A program made the position numbers and the translations under genes. Of a stretch of DNA of 64,000 nt, positions 1-12,439 are shown in pieces; positions within the stretch are counted from its first letter, which is position 1; each line of letters starts with the position of its first letter. Under the pieces are notes generated by a model that had not been told where the DNA came from, did no database searches, and saw only the letters and a list, made by a program, of their open reading frames with translations. The DNA comes from Adiantum capillus-veneris (Eukaryota; Streptophyta; Polypodiopsida; Polypodiales; Pteridaceae). Location of the stretch: contig CM043963.1 of assembly GCA_014529385.2 (NCBI GenBank), positions 80,861,412 through 80,925,411 of the forward strand, read 5' to 3'.

Positions 1-542
1 TTAGCAATGATGCCCCAATACCCCGTCTATGCTTAGTTTTCAATTTAAAAGTGTAAATTCCTAGTTATGATGAAATTAGGCCGCGGGTCGGTGACCCCAA
101 AAGCTACGAAATACTGTGAATGGCTTACGCTAATGCGTAGAGCTCTTACCTGCAATGCAACAAACGCAATTGCAATGTGACAGCTGGAGAGGGAGTAGGA
201 AGCGGGAGAAGGAGATACGTGAGCGCCGTTAGCTCACGCTGTGTATCTCTTATCCAAAAACTTACGAAAATTGGCTTTCTTACCTTAGGCAAGGTTTTTG
301 GGTGGTCAAAACTAATAATCTGGAGTTCTACCAAAGCTGGGAATTGAGTGGCTGATACAATCTAGAAGCTTGTAGCCCCGGCTCATTAATTACAAGGTTT
401 ATTAGAGAAAATAGGAGTTACAATATTCCCGATTTATCAAAATAATAAATGTTTTACAAGGAGAACTCCGAAAAATGGTGTCCGCGTTAGCTTGCTGCTA
501 ACATTCCCCCCCTCCTCGCCTGTGTCGTCCCTTGACATAGCT
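1..542. other. no supported gene
   Basis: I see no coding region, LTR end or RNA gene here. The stretch lies downstream, on the minus strand, of the decayed ORF that ends at 543 and is probably internal sequence of the same element. Confidence 0.4.
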
Positions 543-3500
543 TTATGGGCTGAAGTAGTCTTCGGGTTGACGGTAGGCGAGGCGGTGTTTAAGTGATTCT
601 AGTGCCTTTTGGTATTTGATTCTTCGTTCTTTGTCCAGCACTTGCAAAAATTGCATGGTGACTTGATTCTTGAGTTCCACCGCTGAGTAGCCTACAAACG
701 TGGATGTGAGGTTGCTTATCACCAGCGAAAATATCTTCGTTCGCCAGGTGAAGAATACAGTGTAGAATACTTCTTCAAAGGCTAGCATATTATGCAAGGC
801 AGGAACATGCATCTGGAAAAGAATCCGTAAAGGATTTCTTTGGAAGGTTTCCCACTCAAATCGTAACACAAGACTTTGTTTCCTTCCAAGAATGAGAGAT
901 ATGGGGCTCCTGTCTACTCAGTCTCATTGGAAACTTGTATGCATGTGACTAGCATCCTACAGATCTTATATAACATTACATAGGAGAGATCTGGCAGACT
1001 CTTGAAGAATGACATGGCTCCCATTAGGGTTTAAACCATGTATTCCTCTGTTGCTTAGCCTCTCTGTGGAGTTGGCAACCTTGGGAAGTTGAGCCAAGTT
1101 GGCCTCTTCTTCTGCAGTGCTTCATGCGCTTACCATGTCCTTACTCTGGGTACATGACAGAATGTGGGATCTCTTTGTAAGGCTGTAGGTGCTCTTGTGA
1201 ACAGAATCAGGTACCTCGGATTCTTGTTCAGCCAGCTTAACCTCCACTTTGGGTGGTCTTTACCTGCGCCATCTTCTTGCATATCTTTGTACATCCTTTC
1301 TTTTACCTGTAAAAGTTCTACTTTGATGAGAGGGTACTGCAGGGATAGTTGGCTCCATTGAGCGTTGATTTGATTGAGGTGAGTTGAGTGACGTTGATAG
1401 AGTGTAAAACTCTCAACTCCCAATCCATAGCAACCTTCCACTGCTCATCCACCTCTAAGGTGATCTTATCCTTCAGTGCGTCTTCTTCAGCTTTTGATAA
1501 CTGGACCATTGGCACAGTATCTGCATGTGTAATGTAAATCTAAAAATCTTCATCACCACTCGGATCTGCTGTGGAATGCGTCTCAAACCCAGCAAACGAG
1601 ACCGAGGGTATGTCTATTTGTGGCGGCTCTGAAGTGCCTGCCTCTTCCTACGTGTCTGGATTTCCATCTCCGAGGAGTTGATTTATGCGCTTGAGTTCTG
1701 CTATCTTCTTTAGGAGCTCCTCCTCTCTTTGAACCCTTATCAATGCCAAGTATCTGCGTTGTGACTGTTCTAAGTCCTTGTTTTTCTTTTCAAGTGCCTT
1801 GTACACTTCCTCAATTCCCTTGATCGAAGCCACAGCTGGATTTTCTCTGATTTGCCGCAAAAAATGGCCTGCTCATTGATTCTCTATTCAGAATATTGCA
1901 GGGAAGTATTGGCAACATCTAGCTGCACTTGAATTTTCTGAGCTAACAGAGAGGTCGTAACAAGTTCATTTGTGATTTCTGCCAGCTGCATGTCTTTTAC
2001 CTTGCAGGCATCAGATAATTTGGTGAGGAGGTCACCTAACTCCTCCATTTTCTTTTGTTGTTTGTCCCTGGCTATCTGATGTTGTTCCGCTTCTATCTTT
2101 ATCTCTTGCACCTGCCTTTGGAGATCCGTGATGATAGTCATCCTGTCTTCTAGCTCTCCTTGAAGAGCGTCGATCACCATTTCTAATTCCTTGGCCTTTG
2201 TGATGCGGCTCAAAACTGTAGAGTAAAGTTTCTCGATCGTTTCGTACCTCTAGCATACATATTCATTGACCTGTATTATAGCTTCATCATTGGATTTCCA
2301 CTCCTCCTGTCTTGCCAGCTAAGATGTGCCTGCAGCCTCATGTGTTGCTTCTTGTTGTGTCGTAATTGCGGGTGGTCCTGTGGACGTAGATGGTTGTTCT
2401 TCTTCTTGGCCATCCTAAGGATTTGATGCCTTGGTAGTTTCTGGCTGAGTAGAAGTAGATGGTGTGGTTTCAACCCTTACCATCTCTTCAGGTGCTGCCC
2501 TTTCTGTCTTCTCTGGCTCGAGCTCTATCTCAAGTGCGATGGTAGGCCTTTTTCTGTATCTACTTCCTTATTAGTTTCTGGTGCCTGCTCCGGTTCTGGC
2601 TCGGCTTCTTTTTCCTCATGTCCGTCGGCGTGGTCAGCTTTTTGTGTAGATTCTATTCGTTGGGTGGACTCAGAATCTTTCTCTTTTTCAGTCTCTGCTT
2701 CTTCATTTGTACCTCTACTTGGTGGTGACGGTGGTGGGCTAGGCATGGGATGTTCCTATTGTTCCGGAGGCGGTGAGGCGGATCCCTGGCAGATCCCTGG
2801 CTTTGCTCTTGTGTAGCCATTTCCTCAGATTTCTTTGCCGCTTCTTCTACCTCTTTTAGCTTTAGGGCTTCGGCCTCTTGGTACATTCTTTCTAAATAAT
2901 CTGCTGGATTATCTGCCTCTTTTCTTGTATGATGCTTTGTTCGAGGTCCTTTCAGTCCTATGGGTACCCACTTTTCTGGGTCCTTTCCTTGTGCTTGCCT
3001 ACTGCACTGGTAAGCCTATTTTTGTTTTTCGAAACGTGCTTGTTATTGAGCCGGCTCCTCTTGGTGGATAGCCACAACTTTCCTCTTCATCTCTTTTCTC
3101 CTAGATCTCTTTTCTTCGTTGTCAGAGCTCTCGCTGCTGTGCCGCTCTGGTGAGTTGTCATCTCATTCATCACCTGATTTAAAAGATCTTTTACCTGATC
3201 TTGTAGCTCTTGGAGAGGGTTGTGCTGCCAAGATCCCTATATTCTGATCAGGGGCAGGCGATAGGTTGTCGGCCATGACGATGGCATGATAGGCTATTCT
3301 TGTCAACACTTATGGCACGCCCAAGTATGTTATTTTACCCTCCTTCTTGGTGCCCTTCAATGTTGTCAAGACATAGCGCATGTGGTCCATAGGCTTTCTT
3401 GTTGTTGACTTTAGAACCTGAGTGAAGGTGGTGGCCACGGCGTGATTTGGTGTCGTGTACCTTGGTGGCCTTTTTGCCAAAAAATGGAAGTGTTGATGGT

Positions 3501-4056
3501 ACAAACGAGCTGGATCTTCCACCTGTTTGTGGATAAGATTGGCGAATGTAGATGTAGTTGTCTCCTTGGTAAAAGTACCTGCGGTTTTCCTGTCTCTTGC
3601 CCGCATGGTCATCCCTTTAGTGGGCAGTCTGAGTGCCTCTACCACTATTTCTTTTGTGATTACTACCTTGACCTTGTTCCCTTGGGTGTCGGATATTTGT
3701 GTGGTTGCTTCCTCTTTGATGGTGGATAGAAGCTTGTAAGCTTTATGAAAGTTCACTCGGCAAGGCTCTTGTTCATAGAAATGCCTGAACCGCAACCTAC
3801 GGTTAGCCTCCTTGGTTTTTGGCTTGGCAGCTACATCATAGACTTCTTTGGGTAGGAGATGCAACTCCACCTGATGCCCTTCTTCACTCTTGAATCTACC
3901 AGTGAAGACCGTAGTGTGGTGCTCTTCCAGCTGTTCGTTAGAAAGATAGGATGCTTTTTCCGCTTTGATTGACTCGGGGTCCAATTGATACGCAGGCAGT
4001 TCTTGTAGTTTCTCTTTTTTGTTTAGCTTCTTCTTGGCCTTCTCCGCTGCTTGCAT
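543..4056 (-). pseudogene. decayed coiled-coil ORF, first ORF of a Ty3-type element (element C)
   Basis: The best open part is 3310-4056 (248 codons from the ATG at 4056). It has a lysine-rich start followed by a compact domain with FRHFYEQEPCRVNF and a later ITKEIVVEALRLP segment. This loosely resembles the plant transposon-protein domains that occur next to Athila/Tat elements, but I cannot name the family with certainty. Below it the same strand continues in several frames (2886, 2746, 2213, 1860, 869) as Glu/Lys/Gln-rich heptad-like sequence, a proline and acidic linker around 2525-2886, and a final hydrophobic segment at 543-869. Frame changes and stops show it is dead. It follows a leader with palindromic motifs like those in front of element A's first ORF, so I infer it is a first ORF or gag equivalent. 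It could instead be an accessory ORF. Confidence 0.4.
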
Positions 4057-4243
4057 TGCTACTGTTCAATGAATAGAGTGCAAAGTTAGCAGATTTGTCG
4101 GATTTTTCTTTGGAATGTCCTTCTAGACTTAAATGCTGATAATCTGGTCCAAATTGCTTCAAATCAATTTTTGAAAAAGCAAAGATGCATAAAATCATGC
4201 AAGGAACAAAACTATATGGTCAAAACAAAAATTTGCAACCAAA

Positions 4244-4558
4244 GTAAATAATCGTGATTGTTTACAACTGAGGAAATTTTTTAACGTTTTGCAAACTTGG
4301 TTTTATAGGCTTGAAGTATATGCCAAATACATGCTCTGAGTGAAATATGGGCTCATTTGGATGCACAGGTTAAAAATGGTACCAGATTTTGGCTTTAGGT
4401 CTCTAAAACAGTAGATATAAAGGAAATTTGAGATTTTAAAATCCAAATTGATTCAAAGTTGGCTAGTGGGCTATCACAACATGTACTTTGGATGTATGAT
4501 GGCCAAATATCAAAATTCCCCAATTTTGACCAAAAAGTAAATAATCGGGATTATTAAC
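4244..4558. repeat. two near-palindromic leader motifs of element C
   Basis: GTAAATAATCGTGATTGTTTAC-like (4244-4265, near-palindrome) recurs 293 bp later as GTAAATAATCGGGATTATT (from 4537). Core and spacing match the leader motifs at 26.3-27.1 kb and 57.0-57.9 kb. The surrounding 4060-5280 is non-coding and A+T-rich. Confidence 0.5.
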
Positions 4559-5279
4559 TTTTCTTCCAAAATTGACATTTTTTGGTACAAGTTGTTTCTA
4601 GGCATGGTATAGACCTTGGGTATGAGATATGAGGTGATTTGGATCAAGAAAATTTGTGCATAACCCAAAATTTGGCTTGCAAAGACTTCTTTGCGTTTTT
4701 TGACAATTTTCCAAGTAATGGGTGGTCATTTTGGCTCATACTTGATTTTTGGCATGCAATAGGTGTGTACACATGATAGGTGAGGTGATTTGACAATTTC
4801 CAAGCAAAACTGACAAAAACTTTGCAAAACCCACAAATTTTGACCTAGACATGTTTCATACACCTAATACAAGTCCTAAATTGAATTTGGTCAAGTTTGG
4901 TCTTGCCGGCATCACTTTGTGCTCTGTCGACTCTAAAATCACCGTTTATTGTGATTGCTCTGTCTGGGTTCTTCGATCAAATTTGAGGCTTTGGACTTGT
5001 CCGTAATATAGTCGTGAAGCTACCTGTCCAATTCTGGCTCATTTGGAGTTAGTTTGGCCTCGTATGTTGAATTTGACGCTTTGTAACCTTTGAGCCATTT
5101 TCTGCTTTTCAAGGGCTTTGCTTGATGGATTTCACCAAACCAATCATATACATTGTATATGAACCTCATTAGCAAGCCATCTGTGGAGTCAGGTCGGAAT
5201 TCTGGCATTTGCCAAAAATCTAACTTTTCTACTGGGGACCCCCTTGACCCCAGCCGAACGGTCATCTGATTGTATAGAA

Positions 5280-6229
5280 AGGTTCTATTATGTTAGGTCA
5301 TGCTATGGTTCAAATCCCATCCGATTCGGTCAAGTTGGCAGGCCGCTATCGTCAGTTTTAGGTCATAGGTCTTCGTGCACTGCTCGATTTCTAGGGTTTT
5401 TTCTAAGGCTTTAGACTAGCTACCGGCCGTACAAAATGGATCATTATCGAGTAAATAACTTACCCCTCATGTCTGTGAGACGGCACTAAAAATGGTCAGT
5501 GGGCTCCGAAAATGTTGGACGAAAGAGGCCAAAATCTCTCTCAAGGCTCCTAGTGGAAATGAGGTGGTTTTAGCCTACCATGGATATCTATACCTGGACT
5601 TCCTGAACCAAATTTCCCCAGATTCCCCTGTTAGTCCTACTAAGCCGTGAAATCTATGTTAGACTCAAAAAATTTCTCTGATCGGATTCCTGAAGCTCAT
5701 TCTGCAAGAATTTTGCAAAAGTAGGCCTGACCGCTTAATTTAGGCTTCCCGCTTCCGTCTTCTGATTTCATTGAAATTTTTTGTGCTTGTCCACCTTGTC
5801 CTTCTGATCACCATCATGTCTTCCATTTTTCTATTTGAGCTTTCCTGCTATTTATTATTAATTTTGACCTGTTTACTTGAAAAAATCAAAGAAAATAGCA
5901 AATGCTCTAAAAAAGTAAAGTAAAAATCCAATAATTAGAAAAATCCCTTGAAAAACATAGCTTTATTGTTTTTTATTGGATTTCTCAATTTTTAAGCCTC
6001 CTTATCAACAAAATGATAAAAAATACCCAAAAAGGACTATTTTTGATGATTTTCTGATAGTATAGACACTATTTACACTCATCGGGAAGATATTATCAGT
6101 GAATTTTCCCTTGATGATAAATTATAAGGGCATTATTAGGTAATTTTGCAAAAAATCACACGTTAACATGGAACTTTTTCCTCCCTCTTCAAACATTGCC
6201 CTTAATTACTTAGTACTTAGTGCCCTTCC
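5280..6229 (-). other. non-coding; probable 3' region of element B and start of element C
   Basis: No ORF is supported. On the minus strand, just after the end of element B's coding sequence, a purine run (GAAGAGGGAGGAAAAAG, about 6173-6189) could be the polypurine tract. I could not pair the following sequence with another copy, so no LTR boundary is claimed. I also found no clear primer site for element C. Confidence 0.35.
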
Positions 6230-7371
6230 ACCCCTCCTAGATGGCGTACTCCGGGATGACTGCATGCATGGGTTGAACAATTGTGTCTATACATAGCCAT
6301 GATTGTCTCTACCATGATATGAAGATCAATGCAATTCAAACCAATATGATGTGGAAGAGCTGGGTCTTGAGTAATTAACTCAAGCGTTTTCGATGTCGAG
6401 GTTTGCTATTGATGTCTTCCAAAGAGAAAATCTTGTAGCTTTTGTGCTCTTTGATTGATTGTACCATCAGGGTGCTTTAGCACTCTGATTGCTTGAGCTA
6501 TTGGTAGCACTTGTGACTGTTGTCGAGCTTTTTCTTTCCATTGGTAGCTCTGTCGGCTTGGTGCTGCATGGTGTGGTGGAGTCTGTTGAGACTTAACTCG
6601 CCATTTCTTGATTCCTTTCGCGGGTAGTGGAGTAGATAAGTTCTCCTTTTCCTTCCAAACCCTATTCATGTTAGGTTCTTTGCTAGGAGATGCTCAATTT
6701 TGTGTTCGAATCCTTGGAACCTTGTTTTGTTTCTTCCATCAAGTTTTAGGCACCCATAGCTGAAACAGTTTATCTTTAAGCTGTGCTTTTGGTACCCAAG
6801 TTTTCCTGACTCTTTGCATGCTACATGTAGCATTTGATTGTCGAGGGGATGGAGAAGATTGGCTTCGCGGATTGGTCTGTTGATTGCTTGTTTTCCATTC
6901 CTCTTTGCTTGGTGCAATTGGAACAATGAGTTACCCCCTTTTAGGTGATAGCTTTAGTTGATTCGTATCCCAATCTGGTATTGCTTTGTATGTACGCATC
7001 CAGAGAATTCCAAGAATCATCATCTTATTCATGTGTTCATCTGGTAAGCATACAAACTGATGCGGACATCAACATCCATGTACTACCATGTTCAAGTTGA
7101 CTACTCCCAATGTTGGAGTTGGATTTTTGTTGCATCCTTTGATTGTCACTATTACTGTTGTCAATGCTTGACTTGTTTCCTTCTTGTATGTGGAATAACT
7201 GACTGCGTTCACTCTAGCTCCTGTGTCTACCAAAGCATTGGTGATATGAATGTTGAGTTGTATTTTAATGCGCAGATCCATCCAGTCGTCATTTGTTGAA
7301 ACTATGTCTTTAGGTAATTCCCATTTTCGATCATCTATTTCCAGAGTGTTGATGGGAATCGGTATCTATTA
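6230..7371 (-). pseudogene. second retropepsin-like domain downstream of integrase, element B
   Basis: This stretch follows the integrase C-terminus in the same reading frame (open pieces ending at 7977, 7572 and 7281 share one frame, separated only by stops). The first part contains ALVDTGARVNAV, which has the aspartic-protease DTGA signature. About 65 residues later, around 7020, comes MMILGILWMRTY, matching the hydrophobic-ILG motif that closes retropepsin folds. The downstream tail (6406-6669) is basic and Trp/Pro-containing and ends with sequence collinear with the end of element A's ORF. Element B also has the normal protease upstream of RT (12.8-13.5 kb), so this is an additional domain. 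A stop near 7075 and frame changes at 6.4-6.9 kb make it a relic. Homology to retropepsins is inferred from motifs only. Confidence 0.65.
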
Positions 7372-10290
7372 ATTCTTGAGAGAAGCTTTACGCTTGAGTA
7401 CGTGAAGCCTAGTTTCCACTTGGGCTTCATCAATAACCTGTTGTCGTTTGATCTTCCTTTGTTTGGCTGCATGCATTCTCTCTAGCAAGTCATTGGTTAG
7501 TGGCAAATTGTATTTATTTAAATGACATCCACTAATCCAATTAGCCATTGGTTCACCATCTAGGGTGGACAATTTTACTGCTCCACTTGGAGATACATCT
7601 TCAATGATAAATGGTCTTTTTTCCTTTTTCTTAAACTTTGAAATGTGCTTCTTAACGGAATAGACTAAAACTAAGTCCCCTTTTTTAAAGATTTTTGTGA
7701 TTAAGTGGGAATCAAAAAACTATTTTTGTTTCCAGTTTTGTGCATAGATATGAGCTACAGCAGCAGTTAGCCTTTGCTCGTCTAGCTTTTCCAAATCTTC
7801 AAGTCTTTCTGACAATTCATGTCTAGTCCATTCAAGATTCTGTGCTACCCTTAATGTCGGTAATAGAAATTCTATTGGAAGTATGGCATCAAGACCATAA
7901 ACAAGGTTAAAGGGTGTAGCATTTAGAGCTGTTTTGAATGAAACTTGATAAGCCCATAAAGTAGCATGGAGATTCATTTCTCAGTCTGTCCTTCCTGAAC
8001 TAACCACTTTGGTCAGTACCGAGCTGAGAATTTTATTCATATGCTCAGCTTGTCCGTTTTCTTGTGGGTGATAGGGAGCTGATTTATTATGGATGACCAT
8101 AAACTCATAAACAAATACTCTATTACCTCATTGAGGAATGAGTTCCCTAATCACTGTCAATCTCTATTGGCAGTCCATATCTCGTGAATACATACTCATA
8201 TAAGAATGCAGTAGTGGTTCTGGCATCATTATTTTAAGTCGCTTTAGACTCGGCCGACTTGGTCAAATAGTCCGTATCTACAATGATATATTGAGCTTGG
8301 GTTTTATGAGCAGGCGACTGTATCAGTCCAACAAAATCTTTACCCCATTTTGCGAAGGCTCTAGCCCCCATCATTGGTCTTAACACTAGAATGGTAACCT
8401 AACAAGACATAAAAGTTTCCTTTCAAGGTTTTGGAAAACATTTCCAAAACCATAGTAGATCCACTCATTTTGAAAAATCCTTTCATGAGCTTATAGTTCA
8501 ATAACTACTACATATGGAAAAAGTGAGAAACTTGTAAGTTTTCTCGTCCCTTGGTCACTACAAGCCTCCAAAGTTGATGGACCAGTGCATTTTGCCCAAA
8601 ACAACAATTTCTTACGGTTGATTGCATATAAATAGGAGTGGGGATTTTTGTAGGACATGAGATAAAATGCCCCGTTAACTTCAATGGGTTGGTGATCAAA
8701 ACATATGGTTGCTTTTACCTCACTAATTTTTTTTTGGCAAAACAAATAGGTACAAAAAAGTTGCATGTTTGCCATTTTGCGGACATATCATCAAAGTTTC
8801 TATAGTCACGGTCGATACAGATACTATATACATGTTTTCTTAGTTCCCTTTGGGCCTTTGGATTCAAAAGGAGCCATGGAGCATGTCAAAAGGATAATGG
8901 ATCTCTTACTAAGTGGAACCTTGGGGGCAATGATAAAGTGCTAAATACAGCAAACATGAAAAAAATGGGTTTAGCATTATGACCTCTAGAAACCCATAGA
9001 AAGTACTCAATATCCAGCCAAGTTTGTAGTCTATGATTAGGTATGGTTACTAGCTACAAAATACAAACAATTGGCCTAAGAAACTAGTAATATTGAGAAA
9101 GTTATACTTGCTACTCTAAAATGTATCGTATTCTTCAACAATCAAAAAACTCAACCATCATCATATACTATGCTATATAGCATATTAGGTCCCCCAAAAC
9201 TCAAGGAAGATTAGCTTTATGTTATACATTACACTTACACAATCAAAACTGAATTTGGATATCAAGAAAGCCACCAAAAAAATCATAAAAGTGCTAATTT
9301 TGGCCAAAAAACAAGATTATGTGATTCTTGTAAGTTGGTCCTAACTTTGAATTTTAACAATTAGCTTTCCCTACAAGCATCAAAACATGTTGAGAACGAT
9401 GAAGGCCTGACCTCTAGCCATCTAAACCTCACAAACATGAAGTTTAGAGTGGTATAGTTGCCAAAAATTGAAAACAAGCCAAAAATAGGACCCGTTTCTT
9501 CACACAATTTAGGTTCAAAAATGTTGTGCAAGAGTAATGTTAATGGTGAGATCGATACTCCAAAAAAAATGTCAAGTTTTTTTCAGCTCATAAGGTGATT
9601 TTGTGGATATATAGCACCTAGAACTTCATTTTCATACTCTTCAAATAATTCAAGCAAAATGGTCACTTAATAGAACACAAAAGTGTCCAAGGACATAAAA
9701 GTGTCATGTTACCATTCTAGTGTTAAGGGCATGCTATGTACTCATGTTGGCATTTTTGCTCGTTGACAAGCATCACACCTTCGAACATATTCTTTGGCAT
9801 CTGCAAAAAGTGTTGGCCACCATATGCCTGCCATCAAGATTGCTCTTGCAGTGGTCTCACTATAAAAGTGACCTCCAGCTAATGCAGCATGTGCTTGTTC
9901 TATAATTGGAATATACCCAGTTTCATTTGCACAAAGACACAAATTTTCATCTTTACCTATCCTATACAATTGGTTCCCAATAAGAGAACAGTCTCTTGCT
10001 TCAGTTTCATTTGCTCTTTGACGGTGTTTACTCATATCTTCAGGAAATGTTCGGCTCGATAAGTCAGTAACCAGATAATTACTCCACTTAGGAACAGGTG
10101 ACATTTGAAACAATTTTACATGAGGAATGGGTGGTTGTTTTTTACATTGAGGAAAATCTTTTACAAAAGATCTAATATCTCTCCTCATAGTCGGCCAAAA
10201 TACTCCAAGTCTCAAGATTCGTTGCATAGTTTGGTCTTCTGCAAAGTGAAGTCCTACTATGGTAACATGTGCTTGACTTAGGTATTGTTA
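7369..10290 (-). pseudogene. integrase of element B, split by a DNA transposon
   Basis: The part at 9742-10290 holds two HHCC-like modules. The first has H-x6-H (around QAHVTIVGLHF), then a W-P block and a lone Cys where CxxC is expected. The second is complete (QAHAALAGGHF, GIWWP, RRCDACQ). After the insertion at 8384-9722 come the catalytic core (DYLTK, YGLPIEI, HPQENGQAEH) and the C-terminal part. The latter includes VYGLDAILPIEF and the lineage-typical WISG, LTNDLLERMHAAK and basic tail. Integrase joins cDNA to host DNA and needs the D,D,E triad. The Glu (in QAEH) and first Asp are recognisable. In-frame stops occur, and removing the insertion restores the FVGP-side sequence seen intact in element A. 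Confidence 0.8.
8384..9722. mobile_element. non-autonomous DNA transposon, TTAA target (copy 1)
   Basis: A 1,339-bp insertion bounded by a terminal inverted repeat CACTAGAATGGTAA at both ends and TTAA on each side (8380-8383, 9723-9726). Dropping the element and one TTAA gives TTGGTCTTAAGGGCAT, which is collinear with the uninterrupted sequence of element A at about 17,200. It contains no convincing ORF. Short hairpin-like motifs (GGACATAAAAGTGTC type) lie just inside the ends. TTAA duplications are known for piggyBac and Sola3 elements; TA targets (Tc1/mariner) cannot be excluded because TA is nested in TTAA. Confidence 0.85.
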
Positions 10291-12439
10291 TTTTTCTTCA
10301 CGGTTAATGCATAAATGCAATATCCTGTTAAGATTTCTTTTATATAGCCTTCCAACTAGTAATTGATACATAGCTGATAGCTTGATTAAATCAATTGTGA
10401 TAGGAAGTGGTATTTGTGAATCCACTTGAGCTATTGTCATCAATGACACAATGTTTTTTGACCATCTAGGTATCATTTCCACGGAGAACAAATAGGCATC
10501 TGGTAGATCATCCTCTACACATTTAGGTGATTCCCTTGAAACAATCCTTGATAAATGATTTGTTCGTTGATGTGTAGTGACTTTTTTTACAACCACAGTG
10601 AAATAAAATTCAAGAAGAATGTTGAACCATTTCACGATTCTCCCTGTGCTGCAAGGCTTGTTGACCAAATATAACAAATCTTGGTGGTCCACAAAGAGCA
10701 CAAACTTGTTTGCTAATAGGTAATGTCTATACTTTTTAATGGCATAGATCATTCCTAGTCCTTCTCTTTCGGCGGCGGTATAATTCTTTTCTGGCATGTT
10801 CAATTTTCCGAAAGTAAATTTCCCCATCTCCTGGTTGGGCTAGTATGCAACCAATAGCAAAGTTTGAAGCATCTACATATACGTGGAATACATTATTCCA
10901 ATCTGGTGCTTTTAGTATTGGAGCTGAGGTGAGAGCTTGCTTTAGCTTCATGAAGGATACTTCACATGCCTTGGTCCACTCAAAGTGCGTAATCAAGCTA
11001 TACATGCGTTTTGCAATTAAGCATACATGTAGATGAACCATTGGTAATATCCACAATGCCCATGAAGGGTTGTACCCCCTTGACTGTTGTTGGTCTAGGA
11101 AAATCAGCAATGACATGAATCTTCTCAATATTTGTAGCTATGCCAGTTTTAGACACGATATGTCCAAGAATTTTCCCTTGTCTTCCCATGAATGTGCACT
11201 TTTCAGGATTTAAACAAATCCTATAAAGTCTACATTTCTCGAATACCTTTTTGAGGTGTTCAAAATGATCAGCCCGGATTGACAAATGTACGCATAGATC
11301 ATCCATGCATACTTCTAAGAATTTCTGAAGATACTCTTTGAAATCATGGCTCATCGACCTCTGAAATGTGGCTGGAGCATTAGTTAACCCAAACGGCATA
11401 ACCCGATAGGCAAATATACCCCATTTTGTGCAAAAGCAGTTTTATGCTGATCTTTTGGGTCAACTAAAAGTTGATTGTATCCCAAAAATCCGTCTAAGAA
11501 GCTGTAAGCTTCTTTTCTTGCCACTCGTTCTAACACATGCTCAGTTATCGAAAGAGGAAAATTGTCTCTAATGGTAGTTGCATTCACCTTTTTGAGATTA
11601 ACACACACTCGTAATTTTCCATTCTTCTTAGGTACTACCACAATTGGAGACACCCAATCTATGTGTTCAATTTCATAAATGAATTTAGCTTCCTTTAGTT
11701 TTTCAATCTCTTCTTTGATCTTCCTGGCGAATGTTTCATTATAAGTGTATGGTCTCTGTCTACTTGGTTTTGCATCATCTCTCATGGGTATAGTATGTTG
11801 ACAGATTTCTGGATCAACACCCTTGAGATCCTTGTAAGACCAAGCGAAGATATCCCTGTATTCCTTTAACGAGCTCAATAAAAGATTTTCTTCTTCTTCT
11901 ATTAGGTCATTTGCAATGTAAGTAGGTCTAGGCTCTTCTCCTGGTTCAACCAAGTCTACCCTTTTAGCATTTTCAGGCCCTTCGTAAGATTCTCCTTGTT
12001 TCCGTAGTTCCCTAACAGGTTGTTTAATTATGATTTTCTGATCTTGGAGAGTATACTTTTTGTAATGGGATGGAACATGCATTACATCCTTGCCATCCTC
12101 TTCCGTGGTTTCCATTTTGGTTATGTATATCTCCTTTAGAGCTTTTCTCAACTCTTGATATTTCTTTTTCCGCTCGACTCTGGTCATGAGTGGTTTCTTA
12201 TTCTGTGATTTTTCTTGAGTACCCATCCTTGTTTTTCTTGATGTCTGAGACATTTTTGAATTTATGTTCAAAGGATATCTGCCAGTTATTTTGTCCTTGA
12301 CACAATCATTAGCATCTATCTGCATCAGGAATTGTGTTCTATTGGAGATTGATGGCATAGGTTGTGTTTTCACAATATTGGTGCCTCTCTTTCGTCTGTA
12401 CCATTTTTTGTCTTCTTGATTTTTGGTTTGGAAAGTCAA
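10288..12439 (-). pseudogene. reverse transcriptase and RNase H of element B
   Basis: The N-terminal part at 11384-12439 includes SRQRPYTYNETF, DWVSPIVVVPKKNGK, LRVCVNLKKVN and SFLDGF. After a frameshift near 11,395 the fingers and palm continue (MPFGLTNAPATFQRSM, then the catalytic box as CMDDLCVH rather than YMDD, then ILGHIVSKTGI). RNase H follows at 10288-11128 (VDASNFAIG, KNYTAAEREGLGMIYA, FVDHQDLLYLVNKP, NHLSRI) with two more frame changes. RT copies element RNA into cDNA and RNase H removes the template. The Tyr-to-Cys change in the YMDD box and the frameshifts make this copy inactive. The upstream segment (11.9-12.4 kb) is a linker of basic, low-complexity sequence also present in element A. 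Confidence 0.85.
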
